From NCBI GenBank assembly GCA_934613645.1, contig CAKTTC010000001.1, positions 186,001 to 250,000 of the forward strand: DNA of 64,000 bases, in the 5' to 3' direction. Under the pieces are notes generated by a model. That model had not been told where the DNA came from, searched no databases, and was given only the letters and a program-made list of their open reading frames with translations. The DNA is from an uncultured Opitutales bacterium (GTDB taxonomy: Bacteria > Verrucomicrobiota > Verrucomicrobiia > Opitutales > Intestinicryptomonadaceae). Both the position numbers and the translations under genes were made by a program. Below are positions 9,248 through 16,726 of the stretch, one piece after another (the first letter of the stretch is position 1; each line of letters opens with the position of its first letter).

Positions 9248-10078
9248 TTAACGCACAAGGGCGTGTTCGGCGGCGATTTTATCGATAACGCGCATAACCT
9301 GCGCCGAAAGCTCCGAGTTTTTGCGGTAGTCGGCTTTCGCGGTGAAGTCTACGCGGTTTTCGTTGAGCAGTTTTTCCGACTGTTTGCGCTTTGAAACGGA
9401 ACCGTCGTGGACAGCTATCGAGTAGCCGCCCTGCGTTTTCACAAGCTTCATTGCGGGAATGTCGGTTGAGCCGTCGCCGAAGTAAATCATACGGCTGAAC
9501 GGCACGGGGCGCAGGTGCTCGGGCATATAGTTGTTGATTGATTTTTGAACGTCGAAAATCCCCTTGTTTATGCGGAAAAGGAAGTTCATTTTTGTGGTGT
9601 AATTGACTGCCTGCGCCGGCCACATCGCCACACCGTAGATGTCATACATGAAGCTCGACGCGTATATTTTGTGGAAGTTCGAGGCCACCGCCGTCCCCTC
9701 AATCATCTCCTTTATGCCCGACGAAATTATGTAGTGTTTTACTGTTGCGCCGTATTTTGCGCCGTATTCGTTTATGCGCGTGAACCAGTCGTTGCCGTTG
9801 CGCGAGACAAGCCCCGAATAGAATTTTACTTTTTTGCCGAAGCGGACGAAGTCGTCGCGCCTGATTTTTATGTCGTGCTTTTTCGCCTGATTGCACATCA
9901 GATACATATACGCGAGAATTTCGTCGGCGTCCTGCTTGCGGGCAATGCGGCACGTCTCCTGCCAGAATGCCTTCGGCTCTTTCTGCAGCTGCGGAATGAA
10001 CGAATACTCCTGCATATTCGCAGGCGACAGCGTTCCGTCGAAGTCGTAGCAAAGCGCGATTGTAAAATTCTTTTTCAT
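9248..10078 (-). CDS. HAD-superfamily phosphatase
   Basis: A 276-residue haloacid-dehalogenase-type hydrolase. Motif I is DFDGT with the nucleophile Asp12 and general acid Asp14, motif II is ISSG (118-121), and motif IV is GDGSTD (201-206) with the magnesium-binding acids. A helical cap domain fits between motifs I and II. The substrate is unknown. It lies downstream of the microcompartment operon on the same strand, but a terminator separates them, so involvement in that pathway is only a possibility. Confidence 0.8.
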   Translation of the reverse strand: MKKNFTIALCYDFDGTLSPANMQEYSFIPQLQKEPKAFWQETCRIARKQDADEILAYMYLMCNQAKKHDIKIRRDDFVRFGKKVKFYSGLVSRNGNDWFTRINEYGAKYGATVKHYIISSGIKEMIEGTAVASNFHKIYASSFMYDIYGVAMWPAQAVNYTTKMNFLFRINKGIFDVQKSINNYMPEHLRPVPFSRMIYFGDGSTDIPAMKLVKTQGGYSIAVHDGSVSKRKQSEKLLNENRVDFTAKADYRKNSELSAQVMRVIDKIAAEHALVR

Positions 10079-10142
10079 ATTCCTGTCTACGTTATTTTAT
10101 TCCGAATCTTGTGCAAGTTTTTTCGGCGGCGCGCCGTTGCGC

Positions 10143-10183
10143 AAAAAAAACGGACGCCCGCGTTTCGGCGGGAACGCCCGTTT
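10143..10183 (-). terminator. Intrinsic terminator of the microcompartment operon
   Basis: On the minus strand an imperfect GC-rich inverted repeat (outer ACGG/CCGT, inner CCCGC/GCGGG) is followed by an eight-base T-run, starting about 17 bases past the aldolase stop codon. Confidence 0.75.
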
Positions 10184-10199
10184 CTTTCGTCTGCCCGAA

Positions 10200-11282
10200 C
10201 TACTTTTTGAGTTCCGACATTATCATTTGCGTGATTTTCTGGACTACCTTTTCGGCGTCGCAGTCAAAACCCGCGCTCTTTTGCGGAGCGGCCTTTGCGT
10301 TGCACACGCAGGCGGGGCGGAATTCGTCTTTGCTGTCGCAAAGGTTGCATTCCTTGAGGTTCGTCTGGTCAACCATGCCCATTGCGCTTCTGATTTTGAC
10401 AAGCTCCTTGGCGTCGCTTTCCGAGAAGTGGCGCGGGCCGCCGATTTGGAACGCCAACATCGACGTATAGCAGTGCGCTTCAACGTTTTCCATTTTCCAG
10501 AAAGCCGTTTCGATATCGTTTGCCCAAGTCATAACGCCGTGGTTTACCATAAACACGCAGTCGTGCTTTACGCCGCATTCGCCGACGGCGTTTGCCATGT
10601 GCTGCGTTCCGGGCGTGCCGTAGTCAGCCAAGCCGACCTGACCGATGAAGATTTCGGTTTCGGGATTGACGCAACGCGGCGGAGTTTTGCCCGCGAGCGC
10701 GAAAGCCGTAGCGTGCGGCGGGTGCGCGTGGCAGCATGCCTTCGCCATGGGCTGGCGTTTCATAATTGCCAAGTGGGCGAGAACTTCGCTTGTGCGCTTT
10801 CTGTTGCCCGCAAGCTGGTTGCCGTCCATATCGACAAAGCACATATCTTCAACCGACATCGAACCCTTCGAAATCATCGTGGGCGTGCACAGAACGATAT
10901 TGTCGCCTACGCGGACGCTGAAGTTGCCGCCGTTGCCGTCGTTGTAGTTTTTGCCGTAGGAGCGTCTACCCAAATCGACAATGAGGCGTTTGAGCTTCAT
11001 AATCTCGGGAGAATTGAAAAATCTTTCAATTTCCGCGGGAGTTTTGGGGTCGTTGCCGGGAATCCACTTGTATTCCTTTTCGGGAATTTTGTATTCCTTC
11101 TTTGCGCCCGCAACCTGCGGCTTTGCCGCGGGGGCGGCAGCCGCCTGAGTCTGGGCGGAACGCGCAACGCCCAACGACGCCAACGAGTCTTTCGCCTGCG
11201 GCGTGAGAATTGCGTCGGCGGGCAACGCCTTGCCTTCGCGGGCGAGTTGTTCTATGTCTTTTATTGTGTATACTCTTTTCAT
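10200..11282 (-). CDS. Microcompartment class II aldolase (fuculose/rhamnulose-1-phosphate type)
   Basis: A 360-residue zinc aldolase of the FucA/AraD family. It probably splits L-fuculose- or L-rhamnulose-1-phosphate into DHAP and L-lactaldehyde. The core lies at about residues 90-300. Zinc ligands are His185 and His187 in the HAH motif and His248 in NHG; Glu166 (TSE) matches the catalytic glutamate. Residues 1-38 form an extension ending in LTPQAKDSLASLG, followed by an Ala-rich linker. The last 20 residues form an amphipathic helix ending ITQMIMSELKK after a Cys-rich linker. Both ends look like encapsulation peptides. The ATG at 11282 fits a 4-base gap to the upstream gene. It is the last gene of the operon. 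Confidence 0.9.
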   Translation of the reverse strand: MKRVYTIKDIEQLAREGKALPADAILTPQAKDSLASLGVARSAQTQAAAAPAAKPQVAGAKKEYKIPEKEYKWIPGNDPKTPAEIERFFNSPEIMKLKRLIVDLGRRSYGKNYNDGNGGNFSVRVGDNIVLCTPTMISKGSMSVEDMCFVDMDGNQLAGNRKRTSEVLAHLAIMKRQPMAKACCHAHPPHATAFALAGKTPPRCVNPETEIFIGQVGLADYGTPGTQHMANAVGECGVKHDCVFMVNHGVMTWANDIETAFWKMENVEAHCYTSMLAFQIGGPRHFSESDAKELVKIRSAMGMVDQTNLKECNLCDSKDEFRPACVCNAKAAPQKSAGFDCDAEKVVQKITQMIMSELKK

Positions 11283-11286
11283 TGTT

Positions 11287-11589
11287 TTATTTGTTTTTGA
11301 AATTAACGTTGAACCTGTCAACTATCCCGACATTGTAGGCGTCGATTGCAATCGGGCGCGTGAACGCCGCGGTCGCCTCCGCCCCCTCGACGTATCCGAT
11401 TACGTCGCCGAGCGTTGCGCCGAGATTGTCGTAAACAATCAAGTTGTATTGCGTTTTCGAAATGGTTGTGTCGGACTTGTCGGCGTAGTTGTTCTTGTCG
11501 AGCGGCGAAGCCACAACAAGCATTCCCCCCGCCAAAGACGGGTCTTTCTTTGAAAGCACAACTCTGCCGATTACTCTTGCAAGTTTCAT
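11287..11589 (-). CDS. BMC-P shell vertex protein (EutN/CcmL family)
   Basis: A 100-residue EutN/CcmL-type protein that should form the pentamers closing microcompartment vertices. Family traits are the N-terminal KLARVIGRVV strand, the central LIVYDNLGATLGDVI segment, and the terminal AYNVGIVDRFNV. It has a longer loop around residues 22-45 than the 85-residue paralogue next to it. It is four bases upstream of the aldolase start and three downstream of the next BMC-P. Confidence 0.92.
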   Translation of the reverse strand: MKLARVIGRVVLSKKDPSLAGGMLVVASPLDKNNYADKSDTTISKTQYNLIVYDNLGATLGDVIGYVEGAEATAAFTRPIAIDAYNVGIVDRFNVNFKNK

Positions 11590-11592
11590 AAG

Positions 11593-11850
11593 TCAGTCGT
11601 CCAACACGCAGATAATGCTGTTGCGAAGCGGGCTGTGCTCGCAACCGACGTATTTGCGGGTTTCGCTTCCGTCGGTGGAAATGAGCACCCTCGAGCCTAC
11701 ACCGCCGCCGAACGGACTTATCGCCGCGACAATTGCGCCTGCGTCGTTCCCGTTTTCGTCGATGGGCTGGCACAGGAAAAGGGCGTTGCCCTCCACGCTT
11801 TCGTGCGCGCAACTCATTACGAGATTACCTACTATTTTTGCCAACTGCAT
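11593..11850 (-). CDS. BMC-P shell vertex protein (EutN/CcmL family), short paralogue
   Basis: An 85-residue pentamer-type shell protein starting MQLAKIVGNLV. The family GSRVLISTDGSETRKYVG stretch and the terminal ICVLDD are visible. I rejected a start at 11883 because the extra 11 basic residues are not family-like. It is the most compact and most canonical of the three BMC-P copies. It sits directly downstream of the aldehyde dehydrogenase. Confidence 0.9.
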   Translation of the reverse strand: MQLAKIVGNLVMSCAHESVEGNALFLCQPIDENGNDAGAIVAAISPFGGGVGSRVLISTDGSETRKYVGCEHSPLRNSIICVLDD

Positions 11851-11898
11851 TTTTTTGCGGAGCGCGCCGAGCCGAATACGCACGCGCGCCCCGCCCTT

Positions 11899-13356
11899 TT
11901 AGAATATGTTGAGATTGTCAACCATTACGCACCTGCGGCGGCGCGTAAACGTTTTCGGGTTCGAGATGCCTTCGCCCGTAGCCGTTGCGATTGAATACGA
12001 AAGGTATCCTTCTCCGCCCAAGCCCAAGCCTGCCGTTGACGGGCCGTTCTTTACGAACACCGTAGTGTTCAAGGCTCTCGCCATTGCCGTCATGTGCTGG
12101 ACGTTGTATGAGTGGATAATCGCGCTGTGCTTGTAGTTGTGTTCCGCCTTCATTGCGGCGTCCAACGCCTCTTCAAAGTTGCGAACCGCAACAATGGGGA
12201 GCATGGGCATCATCTGTTCTTCGAGAACGAACGGATTGTTTGCGTCGGTCTGCGCGAAAAGCATTTTCGCCGCCGAGCCCACCGACGTTCCCGCGGCTTC
12301 CGCCAGAACTTGGGGGTCTTTACCGATGAGTTCGCGCTTGAGAACCGTGCGCCCGTTTTTGTTTTCGAACACAGATTTCGAAAGCGTATCGACAGTCGAA
12401 GGGCTGATTTTCACCGCGCCGTTCGCCGAAAGAGCCGCCATAAACTTGTCGAGCACGCTCTCGAGAACGAACACTTCCTTTTCGCCAACGCAAAGCAGGT
12501 TGTTGTCGAACGCGCCGCCCGCTATGATGTCGGCAGCCGCCTTATTCATATCGACAGTGTCGTCGACGATTACGGGAGGATTGCCGGGGCCCGCGCAAAT
12601 CGACTTTTTGCCCGACTTCATCGCGGCATTGACAACTCCCGGGCCGCCCGTTATACACATAATGGAAACGAGGTCGTTCTTGCAAATTGCGTCGAACGAT
12701 TCAAGCGTGGGGTTTGCAATGCAGCACACCAAATTCCTGATGCCGAGCTGTTTTTCGATTTCCGCGTTGAACGCCGAAACCGCCATAACCGCGCTCTTTA
12801 CACCGCCGGGGTGCGGGTTGATTACTATCGCATTGCCCGCGGCAACCATATTGATGATGTTGCCTGCGATTGTGGGAACTGAGTGCGTTACGGGAGTGAT
12901 TGCGCCGATTACGCCGTAGGGGCAGTATTCCTCGTGCATAATGCCGTGGTCGCCGCTGTAGGCGTCGGGGCGAATCCATTCAGTCCCGGGGACAAGCTTG
13001 ACAATCTCGAGCTTGCCGATTTTGTCGGGGAGGCGTCCGATTTTCGTTTCGTTGAATTCGAACGTGCCCCACTCCTTGGCGTTTGCCACAGTCATCGCCT
13101 TGACGATATCCACCACTTTTTGGCGCATGGCAATACCGCCTTTGCTCAGCTGTTTGAACGCTTCGAACGCGGCGGCAGCCGCCTCTTTAACGTCGGTGAA
13201 AATGCCGTTGTTGCCCGACGAACGGGGAACAAAAACATTCGGAGCCGACTGCGGCGCGCTTTTGCACGAGCAACCGCCCTGCACCTGCGAACCCATCTGC
13301 TGCAACACACCGCGAACGATGTTGCGCAACGATTCTTCATCTAAATTAAAACTCAT
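11899..13356 (-). CDS. CoA-acylating aldehyde dehydrogenase of the microcompartment (PduP/EutE type)
   Basis: A 485-residue enzyme that should oxidise the lumenal aldehyde to acyl-CoA with NAD+ and CoA. The catalytic Cys289 is in NNLLCVGEK; ITGGPGVV and AGPGNPPVIVD mark the cofactor and catalytic regions. Residues 4-23, starting LDEESLRNIVRGVLQQM, form an amphipathic helix. It is joined by a flexible linker with a CSC pair to the enzyme body, as expected for an encapsulation peptide. In this locus the substrate is probably lactaldehyde, judged from the aldolase. The gene lies between two BMC-P genes. Confidence 0.92.
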   Translation of the reverse strand: MSFNLDEESLRNIVRGVLQQMGSQVQGGCSCKSAPQSAPNVFVPRSSGNNGIFTDVKEAAAAAFEAFKQLSKGGIAMRQKVVDIVKAMTVANAKEWGTFEFNETKIGRLPDKIGKLEIVKLVPGTEWIRPDAYSGDHGIMHEEYCPYGVIGAITPVTHSVPTIAGNIINMVAAGNAIVINPHPGGVKSAVMAVSAFNAEIEKQLGIRNLVCCIANPTLESFDAICKNDLVSIMCITGGPGVVNAAMKSGKKSICAGPGNPPVIVDDTVDMNKAAADIIAGGAFDNNLLCVGEKEVFVLESVLDKFMAALSANGAVKISPSTVDTLSKSVFENKNGRTVLKRELIGKDPQVLAEAAGTSVGSAAKMLFAQTDANNPFVLEEQMMPMLPIVAVRNFEEALDAAMKAEHNYKHSAIIHSYNVQHMTAMARALNTTVFVKNGPSTAGLGLGGEGYLSYSIATATGEGISNPKTFTRRRRCVMVDNLNIF

Positions 13357-13385
13357 TTTATTCTCCTGTTTGGCGTTTTTTCGCC

Positions 13386-13697
13386 TTATTTTTCGGATTT
13401 ATACACCGACTTGGAGAAAGCCTCCACGTTGTCTACCAACCCGATAACCGCCGCGTCGATGGGCAATTCCTTCATGCCCTCGGCTTGGCGCGCGCTCGAA
13501 CCCTGACTATACATTACAATCTGTCCGACCGCCGCACCGCAACCGTCTACGGCGACAACCGTGTTTTTGGTTTCGACCAACTCGGGAGATTTCTCGTCGC
13601 CAATCTGCAAGGGGCGCAGAACGGCAAGCTTGCTTCCCACAAGGCGCGGGTCCTTCTGGGTGGAGACAACCTGTCCGATTACTTTCGCCAAAAACAT
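13386..13697 (-). CDS. BMC-P shell vertex protein (EutN/CcmL family), third paralogue
   Basis: A 103-residue EutN/CcmL-type protein beginning MFLAKVIGQVVSTQKDP, with VAVDGCGAAVGQIVMYSQG in the middle and AAVIGLVDNVEAF near the end. Its C-terminal tail is Lys/Ser-rich. It differs clearly in loop length and surface from the other two copies, so they are not recent duplicates. Only seven bases separate it from the upstream BMC-H gene. Confidence 0.92.
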   Translation of the reverse strand: MFLAKVIGQVVSTQKDPRLVGSKLAVLRPLQIGDEKSPELVETKNTVVAVDGCGAAVGQIVMYSQGSSARQAEGMKELPIDAAVIGLVDNVEAFSKSVYKSEK

Positions 13698-13704
13698 AGC
13701 CGTT

Positions 13705-13998
13705 TTATTTCTTTGCTACGGGAGCTTTGGGCGCGAGTGCGTCGGCCAAGCCTTCGTGCGGACGCGCAATGACGTGGACGCTGAGAACTTCGCCCGCTTC
13801 GCCCGCCGCGTTTGCGCCAGCTTCTACAGCCGACTTAACGGAAGCGACATCGCCCGAGATTGTCGCGCTCATATACGCGCTGCCCACGTCCTTATACTGA
13901 CCTACCAAGCTTACGTCGGCGGCCTTCAACATTGCGTCGACACCTTTTACCAGAGCCACAAGACCCTTTGTTTCCAATACACCAATTGCTTTTGCCAT
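13705..13998 (-). CDS. BMC-H shell hexamer protein (pore loop GSA)
   Basis: A 97-residue single-domain BMC protein starting MAKAIGVLETKG, with the family IARPH motif near the C-terminus. The loop that lines the central pore of the hexamer reads DVGSAYMS, so GSA replaces the more usual GSG. It also has an Ala/Pro/Lys-rich tail absent from the two other BMC-H copies. A different pore may mean different metabolite selectivity; this is an inference. Confidence 0.93.
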   Translation of the reverse strand: MAKAIGVLETKGLVALVKGVDAMLKAADVSLVGQYKDVGSAYMSATISGDVASVKSAVEAGANAAGEAGEVLSVHVIARPHEGLADALAPKAPVAKK

Positions 13999-14027
13999 TT
14001 TATTGCCTTTTTATTTTGTTGTTAAAT

Positions 14028-15200
14028 TTATTTTTCCAAGAATTTCGCCGCCTCGCGCACGATTACGAGTTCCTCGTTCGCCACTACCGTTACGGCCTTT
14101 ATTTTAGAATTTGCAGAAGAGATTACAGCGTCTTTTTTGACTGCGTTCGCGTTGGCTTCGTCGTCGAGAACAAGTCCGAAGCCCTCGAACGGCTTTAAAA
14201 CCGCCGCCCTCAACCACGGGTTGTTTTCGGCAATGCCGCCGCTGAAACTTACGGCGTCAAGCCCGCCGAGCTGCACCATAAACTGGCCGATGTAGGAACG
14301 CGTTGCGTAAACAAGCACGTCTATTGCCAATTTGGCGCGTTCGTTGCCGTTCTTTGCCTCCGCGGCCAAGTCGCGCATATCGTTTGAAACACCGCTTATG
14401 CCGAGCAGTCCGCCCTCTTTCGAGAGCTGGCGCATTGCCTCTTCGGGGGTGATTTTAAGCGTAGCCATTGCATAGGGAACAGCCATGGCGTCCAAATCGC
14501 CCACGCGGTTGTTTTGCGGAAGTCCGCTCTGCGGGGTGAACCCCATGCTTGCGCCGATTGCCGCGCCGTTTAAAATTCCGCAAACCGAAGACGAACCGCC
14601 CAAGTGGCAGTTTACAAGTCTGAACGGCTTTGCCAGATTTTTCGGCCCGTTATCGACATAGAGCGAACGCGCGCTTTCGGCCGCCTCAAGCTCGCCGCAA
14701 AGTTCCGCAGCCCTTTCGGCGGCGAATTTGTGCGACGCCCCGTGGAAACCGTTGCGGCGTATTCCGATTTCGTCCCAGCTTTGGGGAACTGCGTAGCGTT
14801 TCCACGCCCTGTCCGCCCACTGGTAGAACGACGTTTCGAACAAAACGACTTTCCGCGCCGAGGGCAGAACCCTGCCGAACGCCCTGATTGCCGCCGCGTA
14901 GGGCGGATTGTGGGCGGGCGCGACAAACGCCATATCGTCGAGCGCCTTTAAAACGGCATCGTCGGCTTCCCTCAAACCCGAGAGATTTTTGCCGAGAACC
15001 GTCTTGAACGCAACGGCGTCAATATTGTTCCAGCCCTTCGAGCGCAAATCGTCCAAAGACTGTTTAATAGCGGAATCGTAGTCCGAAACCCTGTCCATAC
15101 CGCCGCGCAGAAGCTCTTTGCAAGTGCCCGAGGCGTCGGCGTCGAAGAGCGTGTATTTGTAGCTCGTCGAACCTACGTTTGCTATTAAGATTCTCTTCAT
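14028..15200 (-). CDS. Acetate/propionate kinase homologue of the microcompartment, active site altered
   Basis: A 390-residue ASKHA-fold protein aligned over its whole length with acetate kinase. It should make ATP from the acyl-phosphate produced by PduL. Conserved features are the N-terminal NVGSTSYKY, APAHNPP (His123 of the Methanosarcina enzyme), GFHGASHK (His180), the Arg in NNRVGDLD (Arg241) and NEEL (Glu384). However, HRVVHGG reads FKTVLGK (Arg91 to Lys), FDTAFH reads FETSFY (Asp148 to Glu) and HLGNGSS reads HLGGSSS (Asn211 to Gly). Activity on acetate is therefore uncertain; it may prefer another acyl group. It sits between shell genes, 13 bases from the upstream BMC-H. Confidence 0.85.
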   Translation of the reverse strand: MKRILIANVGSTSYKYTLFDADASGTCKELLRGGMDRVSDYDSAIKQSLDDLRSKGWNNIDAVAFKTVLGKNLSGLREADDAVLKALDDMAFVAPAHNPPYAAAIRAFGRVLPSARKVVLFETSFYQWADRAWKRYAVPQSWDEIGIRRNGFHGASHKFAAERAAELCGELEAAESARSLYVDNGPKNLAKPFRLVNCHLGGSSSVCGILNGAAIGASMGFTPQSGLPQNNRVGDLDAMAVPYAMATLKITPEEAMRQLSKEGGLLGISGVSNDMRDLAAEAKNGNERAKLAIDVLVYATRSYIGQFMVQLGGLDAVSFSGGIAENNPWLRAAVLKPFEGFGLVLDDEANANAVKKDAVISSANSKIKAVTVVANEELVIVREAAKFLEK

Positions 15201-15213
15201 GTGAGCCTATCTG

Positions 15214-15489
15214 CTAAAACGAGAAACAGCCGAGTTTGGAGAGGTCGTCGTGCGGACGCGCTATTACATCGACGGAGGAGACTTCGCCGATTTTAGAGGC
15301 TGCTTCCGAAGCGGCTTCAACAGCTGCCTTTGCGCTTGCAACATCGCCTTCGAAGAACACTGCAACCAAACCGTTGCCCACTTTTTTCCAGCCGAGGATT
15401 TCCACGTTCGCCGCCTTCATTGCCGCGTCGGCGGCTTCCATGGCGGGGACAAAACCCTTAGTTTCAATCATTGCCAAAGCTTGTTTCAT
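15214..15489 (-). CDS. BMC-H shell hexamer protein (pore loop GNG)
   Basis: A 91-residue BMC-domain protein starting MKQALAMIETKGFVPAM, with the IARPH motif and the pore loop KVGNGLV. A longer frame reaching 15621 overlaps the upstream BMC-H gene and adds 44 residues unlike the family, so the ATG at 15489 was chosen. Confidence 0.92.
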   Translation of the reverse strand: MKQALAMIETKGFVPAMEAADAAMKAANVEILGWKKVGNGLVAVFFEGDVASAKAAVEAASEAASKIGEVSSVDVIARPHDDLSKLGCFSF

Positions 15490-15520
15490 AAAAAAAATCC
15501 TTTTCGTGTTTTGTTCGAGA

Positions 15521-15790
15521 TTAGAAACCCATTTTCGAAAGCAACATCGGGTGCGGACGCGCAATGATGTTTGCCGAAACCAATTCGCCGACGTTTGCCG
15601 CCGCGTTCTTGCCCGCTTCAACGGCCGCCTTTACGCTGCCGACATCGCCGCGGACAATAACCGTAACGTAGCCGCTACCGATTTGAACCTGTTTTACGAA
15701 TTCCACGTCAGCCGCTTTTACCATGGCGTCAGTAGCTTCCACACAGCCGACAAAGCCGCGGGTTTCTATCATACCTAATGATTGACTCAT
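15521..15790 (-). CDS. BMC-H shell hexamer protein (pore loop GSG)
   Basis: An 89-residue canonical BMC-H starting MSQSLGMIETRGFVG. The pore loop QIGSGYV matches the most common form, and IARPHPMLL closes the domain. It is the second gene of the operon, 40 bases after pduL, and is probably the main facet protein; that last point is inferred from its canonical sequence only. Confidence 0.93.
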   Translation of the reverse strand: MSQSLGMIETRGFVGCVEATDAMVKAADVEFVKQVQIGSGYVTVIVRGDVGSVKAAVEAGKNAAANVGELVSANIIARPHPMLLSKMGF

Positions 15791-15830
15791 ATTATTTTTT
15801 ACCTTTCGTGTTTTTTACGTTTAATTGAAA

Positions 15831-16511
15831 TTATTTTACATTTACAAGCTCGCAGAGGGTATTCGGCCCGATATCGCAGGCGTTGCCCTCGTCGGTGTCG
15901 AGATGGACTTCAAGCTTAAGCCCCTTGCCTACGCGGCAGAGGAGGTTTTCGAAAATGAGCGAATTTTCCCCGTAGACTTTCAGATTCATATAATCCTTGT
16001 CTTTGACGCCGTAGAAGGCGGCGTCTTCGGGGCTCATATGCACGTGGCGCGCCGCGCGGATTACCCCGTGCGGAAGTTCGAAAAATCCCGCAGGGCCCAT
16101 AAGCATGCAACCGGGCGTTCCCTTTACGTCGCCACTGTGGCGGAGGGGGACATCGAAGCCGAGCGCGCGGGCGTCGGTGAGGGCAAGTTCAACTTGGTTG
16201 TCGCTGCGGCAGGGGCCGAGTATGCGCAGGTTCGAAATTATTCTCGAACGCGGGCCGATAAGCGTTACCGATTCTTTTGCGGCAAAGAAGCCCTCCTGAT
16301 AAAGCCATTTGTGGACTGTGAGCTTGTAGCCTTTGCCGAACAACGCCTCTACAGCCTCCTGCGTGAGGTGGACGTGGCGCGCGCTGATATTTACAACCAG
16401 CGGGTTCGGCCCTATCTTCTGTGTGGGCACGGGAAGATTCATTTGTTTGTAGACGGTCTCCCTGACCATCTGCTCTATTTTACTGTATGGCGTGTCTTTC
16501 GATAAATTCAT
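15831..16511 (-). CDS. pduL: Phosphotransacylase PduL
   Basis: PduL converts acyl-CoA to acyl-phosphate and recycles CoA inside the shell. The 226-residue protein has the two duplicated metal-binding blocks: SARHVHL and AARHVHM, plus a third His in LEVHLDTDEG, matching the two-zinc site of the family. About 20 residues at the N-terminus (KIEQMVRETVYKQM) form an amphipathic helix followed by a Pro-rich linker, a probable encapsulation peptide. The ATG at 16511 is preferred to a TTG two codons upstream. It is the first gene of the operon. Confidence 0.93.
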   Translation of the reverse strand: MNLSKDTPYSKIEQMVRETVYKQMNLPVPTQKIGPNPLVVNISARHVHLTQEAVEALFGKGYKLTVHKWLYQEGFFAAKESVTLIGPRSRIISNLRILGPCRSDNQVELALTDARALGFDVPLRHSGDVKGTPGCMLMGPAGFFELPHGVIRAARHVHMSPEDAAFYGVKDKDYMNLKVYGENSLIFENLLCRVGKGLKLEVHLDTDEGNACDIGPNTLCELVNVK

Positions 16512-16549
16512 AACCAATTTAGTTTAGTATTTTCTTTCCCAGTAATTCA

Positions 16550-16589
16550 GCGGGTTTGCGGCGATTTCACCTCTCCGCCGAAAGCCCGC
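16550..16589 (-). other. Hairpin in the leader of the microcompartment operon
   Basis: Bases 16550-16563 and 16576-16589 can pair over 14 positions with two mismatches, around a 12-base loop. No T-run follows on the minus strand, so it does not look like a terminator for the upstream gene. It would lie in the pduL mRNA leader, 39 bases before the ATG. Confidence 0.5.
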
Positions 16590-16630
16590 TTTCATAAAGA
16601 ACAACTTGCTTTCCGAAAAAATTTAATCAA

Positions 16631-16659
16631 ATAAAACTCAAAAAAAGGCAAAGTTTCAA
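16631..16659 (-). promoter_or_regulatory. Candidate promoter of the microcompartment operon
   Basis: On the minus strand TTGAAA (16654-16659) and TTTTAT (16631-16636) are separated by exactly 17 bases. The -35 element overlaps the copy of the 10-bp repeat nearest to pduL. The implied leader is roughly 110-120 bases. Confidence 0.5.
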
Positions 16660-16696
16660 GAAAAAACTTCAAGAAAATTCACCTTTTTCAAGAAAA
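16655..16696 (-). repeat. Three direct copies of TTTTCTTGAA upstream of pduL
   Basis: Perfect 10-base copies lie at 16655-16664, 16668-16677 and 16687-16696 (plus strand TTCAAGAAAA), with start-to-start spacing of 13 and 19 bases. They overlap or precede the -35 box. A fourth perfect copy is at 19138-19147, upstream of the neighbouring haem-protein gene. Confidence 0.6.
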
Positions 16697-16726
16697 CCCA
16701 AATAAACCCAAAGTTTTTCCAAAATC

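Noticed and set aside
10137..11300. Plus-strand open frame of 387 codons
   Set aside because: It is antisense to the aldolase gene, which has its zinc ligands and belongs to the operon.
16512..16726. Riboswitch upstream of pduL
   Set aside because: The hairpin matches no riboswitch class known to me; it is reported only as a leader structure.
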